A program made the translations under genes and the position numbers. A DNA stretch of 64,000 nucleotides from Anaerotruncus massiliensis (ex Togo et al. 2026) (lineage in GTDB: Bacteria; Bacillota; Clostridia; Oscillospirales; Ruminococcaceae), in NCBI RefSeq assembly GCF_900199635.1, contig NZ_LT962687.1, positions 432,863 to 496,862 of the forward strand, written 5' to 3'. Each line of letters opens with the position of its first letter. Positions within the stretch are counted from its first letter, which is position 1. Below the pieces are notes generated by a model. It was given only the letters and a program-made list of their open reading frames with translations. It was not told where the DNA came from and did no database searches. Positions 9,496 to 16,690 of the stretch are shown here, piece by piece.

Positions 9496-10308
9496 CTAAA
9501 GCGTATCCAGATCAATCTGCGTGACGTCCCCCTTGACGTCGCCGCCCAAAAACAGGCCGGCGATTTCGGAGAACCCGTCGGGGGAGTCGCTCACATAAAA
9601 TTCGGTGCCGCCGCCTCCCGGCCCGGCGAGCAGGTCCTCCCGGGCGAGATAGCCCTGCGCCCAGCGCGCGACCTGCTTGCCGGCGTCGATGAGGGTGACG
9701 CGGGAGCCGAGCGCCCGGTCGATGATATCGTAGATGAGCGGGTAGTGGGTGCAGCCGAGGATGAGGGTGTCGACCCGCTCGTCGATCATGGGCTTGAGGT
9801 AGATTTCCGCGACCTTCGCGGTGATCTCGTTGTCCGGCTGGATAAAGCCGTTTTCCACCAGCGGCACGAAGAGGGGGCAGGCGTTGCCGAAGGTGCGCGC
9901 GTCGGGGTTGATCGTGCGGATGGCGCGCCCATAGGCGCCCGAACGCACCGTCGCGGTGGTGCCGATCACGCCGATGCGGCCGTTGACGGTGGCGGCGCAG
10001 GCCGCCTGCGCGGCGGGGACGACGACCCCCGAGAAGGGCACGCCCGCCTCGGCGGAAAGCTCGGGCGTGAGGGCCGAGCTGACGGTGCCGCAGGCCGCGA
10101 TGACCAGCTTGACCTCGTGCCGTTTGAGGAAGCGGATGTCCTGCATCGCATATTTCCGGATCGTCTCACGGCTGCGGTTCCCGTAGGGGACCCGCCCGGT
10201 GTCGCCGAAATAGACGATCCGTTCGTCCGGCAGCAGCTTGCGCAGCTCCCGGACGGTCGTGAGGCCGCCCAGCCCCGAATCAAAGACGCCGATCGCACGG
10301 TTGTCCAT
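9496..10308 (-). CDS. murI: Glutamate racemase
   Basis: MurI converts L-glutamate to D-glutamate for peptidoglycan. The 270-residue protein has the signature DSGLGG near the N-terminus and the two catalytic cysteines in AACGTVSS and LGCTHYP. The ATG at 10308 is chosen because AGAGG lies 8 nt upstream; the in-frame GTG three codons earlier is too close to that site. The gene follows ddl by 36 nt, so two cell-wall precursor enzymes (D-Glu and D-Ala-D-Ala) are likely coexpressed. Confidence 0.97.
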   Translation of the reverse strand: MDNRAIGVFDSGLGGLTTVRELRKLLPDERIVYFGDTGRVPYGNRSRETIRKYAMQDIRFLKRHEVKLVIAACGTVSSALTPELSAEAGVPFSGVVVPAAQAACAATVNGRIGVIGTTATVRSGAYGRAIRTINPDARTFGNACPLFVPLVENGFIQPDNEITAKVAEIYLKPMIDERVDTLILGCTHYPLIYDIIDRALGSRVTLIDAGKQVARWAQGYLAREDLLAGPGGGGTEFYVSDSPDGFSEIAGLFLGGDVKGDVTQIDLDTL

Positions 10309-10344
10309 ACCGCTCACCTCTTTCTTGCTGAATGGTTCGTTCGA

Positions 10345-11406
10345 TTATTTTTCCAGCGCGAGCCGGATGAGCCGGTCGATCAGCTCGGGATAGGGGACGC
10401 CCGCCGCCTCGAAGAGCTTGGGGTACATGGAGATCGAGGTGAAGCCGGGCAGCGTGTTGATCTCGTTGAGGATGATCCCGCCGTCCCGCTCCGCGAAGAA
10501 ATCGACGCGCGCCAGCCCGGTGCAGCCCATCGCAGCGAACGCCCGCACGGCGGCCGTGCGGATCGCCTCGCTCGTCTCCTTCGGGATGCGCGCGGGGACG
10601 AAAAGGTCGGTGGAATCGTCGAGGTATTTGCCCTCGTAGTCGTAAAATTCGTGGTGGGGGACGATCTCCCCGACGACCGCCGCGGCCGCGTCGGTGTAGT
10701 TGCCGAGCACGGCGCATTCGACCTCCGCGCCCAGGATCGCCTTTTCCACCACCACCTTGCGGTCGTAGCGGAACGCCTCTTTCAGGGCGGCGAGCAGCCC
10801 CGCCCGGTCCTTCGCCTTGCCGACGCCGACCGACGAGCCGGTGTTGGCGGGCTTGACGAACATCGGGTAGCCGAGCTTCTCCCGCAGGGAGGGCTCGAGG
10901 GAATCGAACCGGGCGAGCTGCGGACGCACGAGCGCCGCGTAGGGCGCGGTGCGGATGCCAGCGGCCTCGAGCAGGATGTGGGTGACGTCCTTGTCCATGC
11001 AGGTGGAGGAGGCCAGCACCCCGCAGCCCACATAGGGGATGCCCGCCATCTCGAAAAGCCCCTGGATGGTGCCGTCCTCGGCGTGCTCGCCGTGCATGAC
11101 GGGGAAGATCACGTCGACAGGGACGTTTTCCGGCCCGCCGGGGGCCTGGCGCAGCAGGCCGCCGCAGGAGCGGTCGGGGGAGATGACCGCCGGGGTGACG
11201 GGGCCGTTTTCGAGCCACCGGTCCGCCTCGAGGTCGTCGACCGACCCGCCGTATTCATACCAGCGCCCGTCCTTGGTGATGCCGACCATGACCACGTCGT
11301 AGCGGTCGCGCGGAATGTTGCGCAGCACCGACGCCGCCGAGCGCAGGGAGACTTCGTATTCGCTGGAGACCGAGCCGAAAACCACGGCCACTGTTTTTTT
11401 GCCCAA
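10345..11406 (-). CDS. ddl: D-alanine--D-alanine ligase
   Basis: This ATP-grasp enzyme makes the D-Ala-D-Ala dipeptide for cell-wall precursors. The 353 residues include the N-terminal substrate loop (SSEYEVS, where many Ddl have EHEVS), the ATP-binding strand FVKPANTGSSVGVGK, and the C-terminal metal site NEINTLPGFT. I place the start at a TTG (11404-11406) because GAGGGG lies 6 nt upstream; the in-frame ATG 12 codons earlier has no comparable site. The Tyr in the substrate loop is also seen in some D-Ala-D-Ser/VanG-type ligases, but no other Van gene is nearby, so a housekeeping role is most likely. Confidence 0.95.
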   Translation of the reverse strand: MGKKTVAVVFGSVSSEYEVSLRSAASVLRNIPRDRYDVVMVGITKDGRWYEYGGSVDDLEADRWLENGPVTPAVISPDRSCGGLLRQAPGGPENVPVDVIFPVMHGEHAEDGTIQGLFEMAGIPYVGCGVLASSTCMDKDVTHILLEAAGIRTAPYAALVRPQLARFDSLEPSLREKLGYPMFVKPANTGSSVGVGKAKDRAGLLAALKEAFRYDRKVVVEKAILGAEVECAVLGNYTDAAAAVVGEIVPHHEFYDYEGKYLDDSTDLFVPARIPKETSEAIRTAAVRAFAAMGCTGLARVDFFAERDGGIILNEINTLPGFTSISMYPKLFEAAGVPYPELIDRLIRLALEK

Positions 11407-11559
11407 AGAAAACCCCTCACATCCAGATATAGAAATATTCATAATAATTCAATCTATATTCTAGCACAAACGCCGATAGTACGCAATGAGGTAACCTGTC
11501 GGTATTTTGGCGGGAAGCGGGGGCGCGCTTATCCAAAATCACAAGGCGCACGGGATTTC

Positions 11560-11588
11560 TTGACTTTCCGCCCGCACACGGCTAAGAT
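11560..11588 (+). promoter_or_regulatory. Sigma-A type promoter for the AEC transporter
   Basis: TTGACT (11560-11565) and TAAGAT (11583-11588) are spaced 17 bp, upstream of the GTG start at 11620. Confidence 0.7.
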
Positions 11589-11619
11589 TGTACTATTGAC
11601 AGAATGGAGGAGGGATTGT

Positions 11620-12558
11620 GTGGAAAGCCTGCAAATGGCCCTGAACGTCGTCGTGCCGATGTTCCTGATGCTCGCGCTGGGCTGCCTGCTGCGCAGGATC
11701 GGCATGTTCGACCAGCACACGCTCGACAAGATGAACGACGTCTGTTTTAAAGTATTCATGGCGCCGCTTCTCTACTATAACATCTACACGGCGCGCACCC
11801 CCATCGGCGAAAGCGGGCGGATGCTGCTTTTCGCCGTGGTGAGCGAGCTGCTCCTGTTCACCGCGCTGTGGATCATCACGGTGGTGATCGAGAAGGAAAA
11901 CCCCCGCCGCGCCGCGCTGCTTCAGGGGCTTTTCCGGACCAACGCGGTGCTCTTCTGCACGGCGATCGGCACCTCGATCCTCGGGGAGGGCAACATCGGC
12001 CCGATCTCGCTGCTCGTGTCGGTGGTGGTGCCGCTCTACAACGTGCTGACGGTCATTGAGCTGGAGATCTTCCGCGGCGGAAAGATCAAGCCGGGCAAAA
12101 TCGCGCTCGGCGTGCTCAAAAACCCCTATATCGTCGCGGCGATCCTCGGCTACCTGACGGTCGCGCTGCGCATCCAGCTCCCCGTCCCGGTGGTGACCTC
12201 CCTGCGGGACATCACCCGGTGTTCCACGCCGGTGGCGCTCATGGTGCTGGGCGGGCTCTTCAATTTCGGCGCGGTGCGCGGCAACCTGCGCAACATCATC
12301 GTGGGCGTGGCGGGCCGGCTGGTGATCGTGCCCGCGATCATGCTGCCGATCACGATCTGGATGGGCTTCCGCGGCGTCGAGCTGGTGGGGCTGATGGGCA
12401 TGTTTGTCGCGCCGACGGCGGTGGCCTCCTTCAACATGGCCCACGCGATGGACGCGGACTACGACCTCGCGGGGCACCTCGTGGTGTTCGGCACGATGTT
12501 CTCGGTCGTGACGATCTTCTTCTGGGTCTTCGGCCTGGGTTATCTGGGCTTTATCTAA
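11620..12558 (+). CDS. AEC (auxin efflux carrier) family transporter
   Basis: This 312-residue integral membrane protein has about ten hydrophobic segments in the two five-helix repeats typical of the AEC family, which exports or exchanges organic acids such as malate. The substrate cannot be read from sequence. The frame is open far upstream as an antisense shadow of ddl and murI; the real start is the GTG at 11620, which has GGAGGAGGG (11606-11614) 5 nt upstream. The gene is monocistronic, divergent from ddl, and followed by a strong hairpin terminator. Confidence 0.9.
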   Translation: MESLQMALNVVVPMFLMLALGCLLRRIGMFDQHTLDKMNDVCFKVFMAPLLYYNIYTARTPIGESGRMLLFAVVSELLLFTALWIITVVIEKENPRRAALLQGLFRTNAVLFCTAIGTSILGEGNIGPISLLVSVVVPLYNVLTVIELEIFRGGKIKPGKIALGVLKNPYIVAAILGYLTVALRIQLPVPVVTSLRDITRCSTPVALMVLGGLFNFGAVRGNLRNIIVGVAGRLVIVPAIMLPITIWMGFRGVELVGLMGMFVAPTAVASFNMAHAMDADYDLAGHLVVFGTMFSVVTIFFWVFGLGYLGFI

Positions 12559-12640
12559 GACGGGGAACCGTCGGCCCGGGCGGGACGCGGCCCGCGAAAC
12601 AAAGTTTTCGCCCGCCTTTTTCAAAAGGCGGCGGGTGAGA

Positions 12641-12679
12641 AAAGGCCCCGCGTTCCGGAAGGAACGCGGGGCCTTTTCG
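12641..12679 (+). terminator. Intrinsic terminator after the AEC transporter
   Basis: A perfect 16-bp stem (AAAGGCCCCGCGTTCC and its complement) with a GGAA loop is followed by TTT. It lies about 80 nt past the stop codon. Confidence 0.85.
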
Positions 12680-12732
12680 AGGGCGGAGCCCTGAGCCCGG
12701 GCCCGCAGGCCCTGCTTCAGGCGATTTTTTCG

Positions 12733-12758
12733 GTTCCTTTTTTAAGAAAAAAAGGAAC
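12733..12758. repeat. Solo copy of the mosaic element's left hairpin
   Basis: GTTCCTTTTTT pairs perfectly with AAAAAAGGAAC over 11 bp, followed by AAAAGAGACGCC. This matches the start of copies A, D and F (GGTTCCTTTTCG hairpin followed by AAAAGTCCGCC). No core follows, so it looks like a remnant or a minimal version. A further hairpin, GCGCC-type, follows to about 12785. Confidence 0.5.
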
Positions 12759-12797
12759 AAAAGAGACGCCCGTTTCGCGGGCGCCGGCACATATATG

Positions 12798-12826
12798 TTG
12801 ACAAAGGAAAGATATCCCATTACCAT
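12798..12826 (+). promoter_or_regulatory. Promoter for the small hydrophobic peptide gene
   Basis: A consensus TTGACA (12798-12803) and TACCAT (12821-12826) are separated by 17 bp. Transcription would start near 12833. That is downstream of the in-frame ATG at 12825, so the short ORF at 12912 is the first one the transcript can use. Confidence 0.6.
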
Positions 12827-12832
12827 GAAGAA

Positions 12833-12869
12833 CAGACAGGAGCGCGTTTCGTCGGACGGTTCTTCCGCC
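12833..12869. repeat. Left inverted repeat of the candidate toxin-antitoxin locus
   Basis: The 37-bp segment CAGACAGGAG..ACGGTTCTTCCGCC recurs in inverted orientation at 13024-13060 (26 of 37 positions match, with conserved blocks at both ends). Both predicted transcripts therefore begin with nearly the same sequence. Confidence 0.65.
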
Positions 12870-12911
12870 TTCCGCTGCCGGGCAGCCCGGCAGGGAGGAG
12901 GTGGTGCGCGG

Positions 12912-12974
12912 ATGGAGTACATAATCATCTTCGCGATGCTTATGCTGTTCATCATCGTGGCAATAAAAAAGTAA
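12912..12974 (+). CDS. 20-residue hydrophobic peptide (candidate type I toxin)
   Basis: The peptide MEYIIIFAMLMLFIIVAIKK is almost entirely hydrophobic with a two-lysine tail, like small membrane toxins of type I systems. A very strong Shine-Dalgarno sequence (GGGAGGAGG, 12893-12901) lies 10 nt upstream. That site directly follows a hairpin (CTGCCGGG / CCCGGCAG) that could affect its access. A longer in-frame ORF from 12825 (49 residues) is less likely because the predicted transcript starts after its ATG. An opposing promoter and a shared terminator follow. The function is inferred from architecture only. Confidence 0.55.
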   Translation: MEYIIIFAMLMLFIIVAIKK

Positions 12975-13010
12975 CCGTCCACCCTTCCAAAAGTTGACGG
13001 TTACTTTTCT
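12965..13010. terminator. Bidirectional terminator shared by the peptide mRNA and the antisense RNA
   Basis: GTAACCGTC (12971-12979) pairs with GACGGTTAC (12996-13004). TTTTCT follows on the plus strand, and six A residues precede it, which read as a T run on the minus strand. Both converging transcripts can end here. Confidence 0.75.
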
Positions 13011-13059
13011 GTAACTAGAAACCGGCGGAATAACCGTTTAACGGTTACGCCTCCTGTCT
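12966..13059 (-). ncRNA. Candidate antisense antitoxin RNA
   Basis: A strong minus-strand promoter should start an RNA of about 95 nt near 13059 that ends at the bidirectional hairpin, overlapping the 3' end of the peptide gene. The RNA contains the palindrome AACCGTTAAACGGTT and no convincing ORF. Part of the peptide mRNA leader (GGACGGTT, 12854-12861) is complementary to AACCGTCC at its own 3' end (12973-12980), a long-range pairing typical of type I toxin mRNAs. Confidence 0.5.
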
Positions 13060-13060
13060 G
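13024..13060. repeat. Right inverted repeat of the candidate toxin-antitoxin locus
   Basis: This is the inverted partner of 12833-12869. The end blocks GGCGGAATAACCGT and CTCCTGTCTG are the complements of the left blocks, with one mismatch. Confidence 0.65.
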
Positions 13061-13065
13061 CTTTT

Positions 13066-13093
13066 ATTATATGCGAAAAGTGGGAAAAGTCAA
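13066..13093 (-). promoter_or_regulatory. Antisense promoter facing the small peptide gene
   Basis: On the minus strand TTGACT (13093-13088) and a perfect TATAAT (13071-13066) are spaced 16 bp. No minus-strand gene follows; the transcript runs only into the bidirectional terminator. Confidence 0.75.
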
Positions 13094-13170
13094 GGCCGCA
13101 CCCCCAAATTGGGGTACTGGAACCGTTTTTGGAAAGACCGCGTTATAATATCCCCAAAGGGGGAATTTCA

Positions 13171-13440
13171 ATGTCAATGATCACTGCGTTGTACACGGGA
13201 GAGTTTCATTTGGAGAGCCGGGACATGCGCGAGGTGCCTGGGTGGCAGGAGGCGGCGAGCAGCCTCTGCGCGCGTTACGACGCGCTTCACGCCATGCTGG
13301 ACGCGGGCCAGAAAGAGCGGCTGGACGCGCTGATGGCCGCGAAGGCGGACATCTTCGCGATCGAGCAGCAGGACGCGTTCCGGGAGGGGTTCTGCCTCGG
13401 GGCGCGGCTGATGCTTGAGATCCGCGCCGAAAAGGGCTGA
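13171..13440 (+). CDS. Small DUF6809-like protein
   Basis: This 89-residue soluble protein has the pattern seen in DUF6809-type proteins of gut Clostridia: a short N-terminal LYTGEFH-like segment, a helical middle, and a C-terminal FREGFCLGARLMLEI motif. Its function is unknown. AAAGGGGGAA lies just upstream of the ATG, and TATAAT at 13144-13149 may be its -10 element. A related C-terminal pattern is seen in the small ORF at 31779-31973. The family assignment is from memory of the motif and is moderately secure. Confidence 0.7.
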   Translation: MSMITALYTGEFHLESRDMREVPGWQEAASSLCARYDALHAMLDAGQKERLDALMAAKADIFAIEQQDAFREGFCLGARLMLEIRAEKG

Positions 13441-13468
13441 AATCATGTAAAAAAACGGAATTCGGGGC

Positions 13469-13497
13469 TTGACTGGACAGGCCCGTTGTGGTATGAT
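13469..13497 (+). promoter_or_regulatory. Promoter of the rpmG-secE-nusG operon
   Basis: TTGACT (13469-13474) and TATGAT (13492-13497) are spaced 17 bp, about 100 nt upstream of rpmG. Confidence 0.8.
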
Positions 13498-13594
13498 GAG
13501 TACACCTCTAAAAGGGTTATTTTTTTTGTCCAAAAACAACCTGTTTCCTTTTCGAGGGAGGCAAAAAAATCCGGTATTATCAGGAGGTGCCGAA

Positions 13595-13744
13595 ATGAGA
13601 GTGAAAATTACTCTGGCCTGCACGGAGTGCAAACAGCGCAACTACAACAAGATGAAAAACAAGAAGAACGATCCCGACAGACTTGAGATGAACAAGTACT
13701 GCAAGTTCTGCCGGAAGCACACCCTGCACAGGGAAACGAAGTGA
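13595..13744 (+). CDS. rpmG: 50S ribosomal protein L33
   Basis: L33 is a small protein of the large ribosomal subunit near the E site. This 49-residue version keeps both cysteine pairs (CTEC and CKFC), so it is the zinc-binding type. The ATG at 13595 follows AGGAGG by 8 nt; the frame is open upstream but without a site. It begins the rpmG-secE-nusG-rplK-rplA operon, the usual clostridial order. Confidence 0.97.
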   Translation: MRVKITLACTECKQRNYNKMKNKKNDPDRLEMNKYCKFCRKHTLHRETK

Positions 13745-13765
13745 GGATGAAAGGCGGGTCTAACG

Positions 13766-13993
13766 ATGGCAGATAGCGCAGCGCAGAAAAAACCCGGCTT
13801 CATCGACAGGGTGAAACGCTTTTTCAGGGATATCAAAGGCGAGGTCAAAAAGATCGTCTGGCCCAGCAAGAAACAGGTCATCAACAATACGGTGATCGTC
13901 GTTATCATGGTCGTGATCTCCGCGATCGTCGTCGCCTGCTTCGACACCGTCGCAACCCTGCTGATCCATCTCTTTACCAGCCTGCTCGGATGA
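13766..13993 (+). CDS. secE: Preprotein translocase subunit SecE
   Basis: SecE clamps SecY in the membrane export channel. The 75-residue protein has the conserved amphipathic helix (FRDIKGEVKKIVWPSKKQ) followed by a single C-terminal transmembrane helix, the usual Gram-positive short form. It lies 21 nt after rpmG and 44 nt before nusG in the standard order. Confidence 0.97.
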   Translation: MADSAAQKKPGFIDRVKRFFRDIKGEVKKIVWPSKKQVINNTVIVVIMVVISAIVVACFDTVATLLIHLFTSLLG

Positions 13994-14037
13994 CGGCGGT
14001 AAGGATGCTGGTGTTAAAATGATCGGGAGGTGGATGC

Positions 14038-14562
14038 ATGGCGGACTCTGATATGAGATGGTATGTGGTGCACACCTATTCCGGTTATGAGAACAAGGTT
14101 GCCACGAACATTGAAAAAGCGGTGGAAAACAGGAAGCTCCAGGACCTGATCGGCGAGGTGAAGGTTCCCACCGAAATGGTCACGGAGATCAAGGACAACA
14201 AAAAACGCGAAGTCGAACGCAAAATTTTTCCGGGTTACGTGCTCGTGAAAATGATCATGACCGACGACAGCTGGTATGTCGTGCGCAATATCCGCGGCGT
14301 CACCGGGTTCGTCGGGCCGGGCAGCAAGCCCGTCCCCCTGACGGAGGAAGAGGTGCAGCGGCTGGGCGTCGAGCAGCGCAACATCGAGGTCAATTTTGCG
14401 GTGGGCGATTCGGTCCGGGTGAGCGACGGTTATCTCGAGGGCTTCATCGGCACGGTCGACGAGATCGACCTGCAGAACGCCCTTGTGCGCGTCACCGTTT
14501 CGATGATGGGCAAGGACGTGCCCGTCGAACTCGAAATCGACCAGATCGAACCCTTGAATTAA
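14038..14562 (+). CDS. nusG: Transcription termination/antitermination factor NusG
   Basis: NusG binds RNA polymerase and modulates pausing and Rho action. The 174-residue protein has the N-terminal NGN domain (WYVVHTYSGYENKV at the start, FPGYVLVKM in the middle) and a C-terminal KOW domain (GDSVRVSDGYLEGFIGTVDEID). A GGGAGGTGG site lies upstream. It is cotranscribed with secE and the rplK-rplA genes. Confidence 0.98.
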   Translation: MADSDMRWYVVHTYSGYENKVATNIEKAVENRKLQDLIGEVKVPTEMVTEIKDNKKREVERKIFPGYVLVKMIMTDDSWYVVRNIRGVTGFVGPGSKPVPLTEEEVQRLGVEQRNIEVNFAVGDSVRVSDGYLEGFIGTVDEIDLQNALVRVTVSMMGKDVPVELEIDQIEPLN

Positions 14563-14619
14563 TCTTTTTTGAGAGGTGCCGGTGCGATTCCGGCGATATG
14601 AGCCGGCGTGAGCCGGCTT

Positions 14620-14655
14620 GTGGGAGGGACGTTCCTGCGTCCCGAAATGAACCAC
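14620..14655 (+). promoter_or_regulatory. Candidate L1-binding leader hairpin upstream of rplK
   Basis: An outer stem GTGG / CCAC encloses GGGAC / GTCCC, with purine-rich internal loops (GAG and GAAATGAA) just before rplK. This layout is like the mRNA mimic of the 23S rRNA L1 site used for autoregulation of rplK-rplA. A further GC hairpin (GAGCCGGC repeats, 14590-14618) precedes it. Assigned by eye. Confidence 0.5.
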
Positions 14656-14677
14656 TAATTTTGGAGGTGCTTTTTAA

Positions 14678-15103
14678 ATGGCTCAGAAGATAGTCGGCTA
14701 TATCAAGCTGCAGATCCCGGCAGGCAAGGCAACGCCCGCCCCGCCGGTCGGCCCGGCGCTCGGCCAGCACGGCGTCAACATCATGGCCTTCACCAAGGAT
14801 TTTAACGAGCGTACCAAGAACGAAGCGGGTATGATTATCCCGGTCGTCATCACTGTGTATGCCGACCGTTCCTTTAGCTTTATCACCAAAACGCCGCCTG
14901 CGGCCGTTTTGATCAAAAAGGCGATCAACCTGCAGAGCGGTTCCGGCGTGCCCAACAAGACCAAGGTCGGCACGATCACCAAGGAACAGCTCAGGAAGAT
15001 CGCGGAGCTGAAAATGCCCGACCTCAACGCTGCGAATGTCGAAACGGCGATCAGCATGATCGCGGGCACCTGCCGCAGCATGGGCGTCGAAGTCGCAGAC
15101 TAA
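14678..15103 (+). CDS. rplK: 50S ribosomal protein L11
   Basis: L11 builds the GTPase-associated centre of the large subunit and helps RelA sense uncharged tRNA. The 141-residue protein has the typical start ([25 protein letters not shown]) and the C-terminal RNA-binding domain ([10 protein letters not shown]-like ending). A TGGAGGTG site precedes the ATG. It lies between nusG and rplA as usual. Confidence 0.98.
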   Translation: MAQKIVGYIKLQIPAGKATPAPPVGPALGQHGVNIMAFTKDFNERTKNEAGMIIPVVITVYADRSFSFITKTPPAAVLIKKAINLQSGSGVPNKTKVGTITKEQLRKIAELKMPDLNAANVETAISMIAGTCRSMGVEVAD

Positions 15104-15159
15104 GCTCCCGGGTGGGAGGAAAAATCCGTTAATGACCACTCTAAGGAGGAAATGTTCAG

Positions 15160-15852
15160 ATGAAACACGGTAAGAAATATACAGACAGCGCAAAGCTGGT
15201 CGACAGCCAGAAGCTGTACGACACGGCCGAGGCGCTTGATCTCTGCACGAAAACCGGCAAGGCGAAATTCGACGAGACCGTCGAGGTCCATGTCCGTCTG
15301 GGCGTCGACAGCCGCCATGCCGACCAGCAGGTCCGCGGCGCGGTCGTGCTCCCCAACGGCACCGGCAAAAAGGTCCGCGTGGCCGTCTTCTGCAAGGCCG
15401 ACAAGGCCCAGGCCGCGCTCGACGCGGGCGCCGATATCGTCGGCGCGGAGGACCTGATGGAGCGCATCCAGAAGGAAGGCTTCATGGAGTTCGACGTCGT
15501 GATCGCCTCGCCCGACATGATGGGCATCGTCGGCCGCCTCGGTAAGATCCTCGGCCCCCGCGGCCTTATGCCGAACCCGAAGGCCGGCACCGTCACCCCC
15601 GACGTCGGCAAGGCCGTCCAGGAGGCCAAGGCCGGTAAGATCGAGTACCGCCTCGACAAGACCAACATCATCCACTGCCCGATCGGCAAGGTCTCCTTCG
15701 GCGTGGAGAAGCTGCAGGAGAACTTCGACACCCTGCTCGGCGCGATCGTGAAAGCGAAGCCCGCCGCCGCCAAGGGCCAGTATGTCAAGTCCTGCGTGGT
15801 CGCTTCCACGATGGGCCCCGGCATCAAGATCAACCCCGGCCGCTTTGTCTGA
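15160..15852 (+). CDS. rplA: 50S ribosomal protein L1
   Basis: L1 forms the mobile L1 stalk at the E site and represses its own operon by binding mRNA. The 230-residue protein shows the family patterns [27 protein letters not shown] and [10 protein letters not shown]. The ATG follows AAGGAGG. The operon ends at a strong terminator 14 nt past the stop. Confidence 0.98.
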   Translation: MKHGKKYTDSAKLVDSQKLYDTAEALDLCTKTGKAKFDETVEVHVRLGVDSRHADQQVRGAVVLPNGTGKKVRVAVFCKADKAQAALDAGADIVGAEDLMERIQKEGFMEFDVVIASPDMMGIVGRLGKILGPRGLMPNPKAGTVTPDVGKAVQEAKAGKIEYRLDKTNIIHCPIGKVSFGVEKLQENFDTLLGAIVKAKPAAAKGQYVKSCVVASTMGPGIKINPGRFV

Positions 15853-15865
15853 TTGCTGAAAATAA

Positions 15866-15896
15866 AAAGCTCCCCGCTTTCGCGGGGAGCTTTTTT
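15866..15896 (+). terminator. Intrinsic terminator after rplA
   Basis: A 12-bp stem (AAAGCTCCCCGC / GCGGGGAGCTTT) is followed by a T run. It also serves the convergent gene at 15908. Confidence 0.92.
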
Positions 15897-15907
15897 GCGG
15901 GAGTCCG

Positions 15908-16405
15908 TCACGGCCTGCGGCCGCTCTGGCGGCGCGTCTCGTCGCGCCACGCGTCGTAAAGCCCGCAGGTCAGCCGCGCGTATTCGCGGCTTTTGGCCGG
16001 GACGGTCAGGTAGACCGCGAGCAGGAGCGTGTAGGCGCAGCTGACGCTCTCAATCGCCAGCACCACGTAGAAGAGCGGTGCCAGCGGAACGCCGAGCGAA
16101 AGCACGGGCAGGGCGTTCTTCAGGATGTCCGCCAGGGAGACGGCGGCGAGCGCGTAGAGCAGGAAGGCGAGCTTCCACGGGCCGCGGTAGAGGGCCAGGG
16201 CGACGATGCCGGGCACCAGCGCGCCCAGCGCGAGTCCGACGACCAGCGGCAGCAGCGCGGTCCCCGAGACGGCGAAGAGGTTGAAGGCCTTGAGGAGCAT
16301 CATCAGGAAGAACATCCCCCACAAAAGCGCCCTTTTGCGCTTCTGGAAGGCCTCCAGCCCGGGGTTTTCCTCAAAGGCGCGCCGCTGCTGTTCCCGCAGA
16401 TCCAT
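15908..16405 (-). CDS. Uncharacterised membrane protein
   Basis: This 165-residue protein has a charged N-terminus ([11 protein letters not shown]), four or so hydrophobic segments between residues 27 and 135, and a basic cytoplasmic-type tail ([10 protein letters not shown]). I do not recognise a family. The ATG at 16405 is chosen because GGAGGAG lies 6 nt upstream; the longer open frame has no site. It is inverted between rplA and rplJ, two gene groups that are usually adjacent on one strand, so it may be an insertion in this lineage. Confidence 0.75.
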   Translation of the reverse strand: MDLREQQRRAFEENPGLEAFQKRKRALLWGMFFLMMLLKAFNLFAVSGTALLPLVVGLALGALVPGIVALALYRGPWKLAFLLYALAAVSLADILKNALPVLSLGVPLAPLFYVVLAIESVSCAYTLLLAVYLTVPAKSREYARLTCGLYDAWRDETRRQSGRRP

Positions 16406-16495
16406 GAAAATCTCCTCCGTCCGGTGCGTTTTTTCATCCCATCCATCATACCAGAAAAATTTCCCGCCCGCAACGGGCAAAGGGCGCATCAGGGC

Positions 16496-16524
16496 TTGAC
16501 AGGCTGGCAAAAATATGATAGACT
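16496..16524 (+). promoter_or_regulatory. Promoter of the rplJ-rplL operon
   Basis: A consensus TTGACA (16496-16501) and TAGACT (16519-16524) are spaced 17 bp, just upstream of the L10 leader. Confidence 0.8.
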
Positions 16525-16529
16525 TACAA

Positions 16530-16676
16530 AGCTGTCCGAAGACAGCAGGTGTCATTACGACATAAAAGGCTCCGGCCTTGCCTGCCGAGGAAAGGCGTAA
16601 TCCCCTCGCGGTGACGCGCGGGTTTGAATGCTCTTTTCGCGGTATGGCGAAAAGGGCTTTTTTTGATAAATCAGTT
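16530..16676 (+). promoter_or_regulatory. L10 leader with attenuator
   Basis: The leader of the stalk operon has the arms of the ribosomal protein L10 leader (CTGTCC..GGACAG-type hairpin at the start, then CCTTGCCTGCCGAGGAAAGGCGTAAT). It ends with a terminator hairpin (CTCTTTTCGC / GCGAAAAGGG, 16631-16656) and a T run. Binding of L10(L12)4 to such leaders promotes termination. Recognised by sequence pattern; the family is well described. Confidence 0.85.
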
Positions 16677-16690
16677 GGAGGTGAATGAAT

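Noticed and set aside
9487-11619. 1023-residue ORF running into the AEC transporter as a giant protein
   Set aside because: The first two thirds are antisense to murI and ddl. A promoter, a strong ribosome-binding site and the transporter start lie at 11560-11620.
12825-12974. 49-residue version of the small hydrophobic protein starting at 12825
   Set aside because: The predicted -10 element overlaps this ATG, so the transcript would start after it. The N-terminal part is Arg/Gly-rich and unlike a protein leader.
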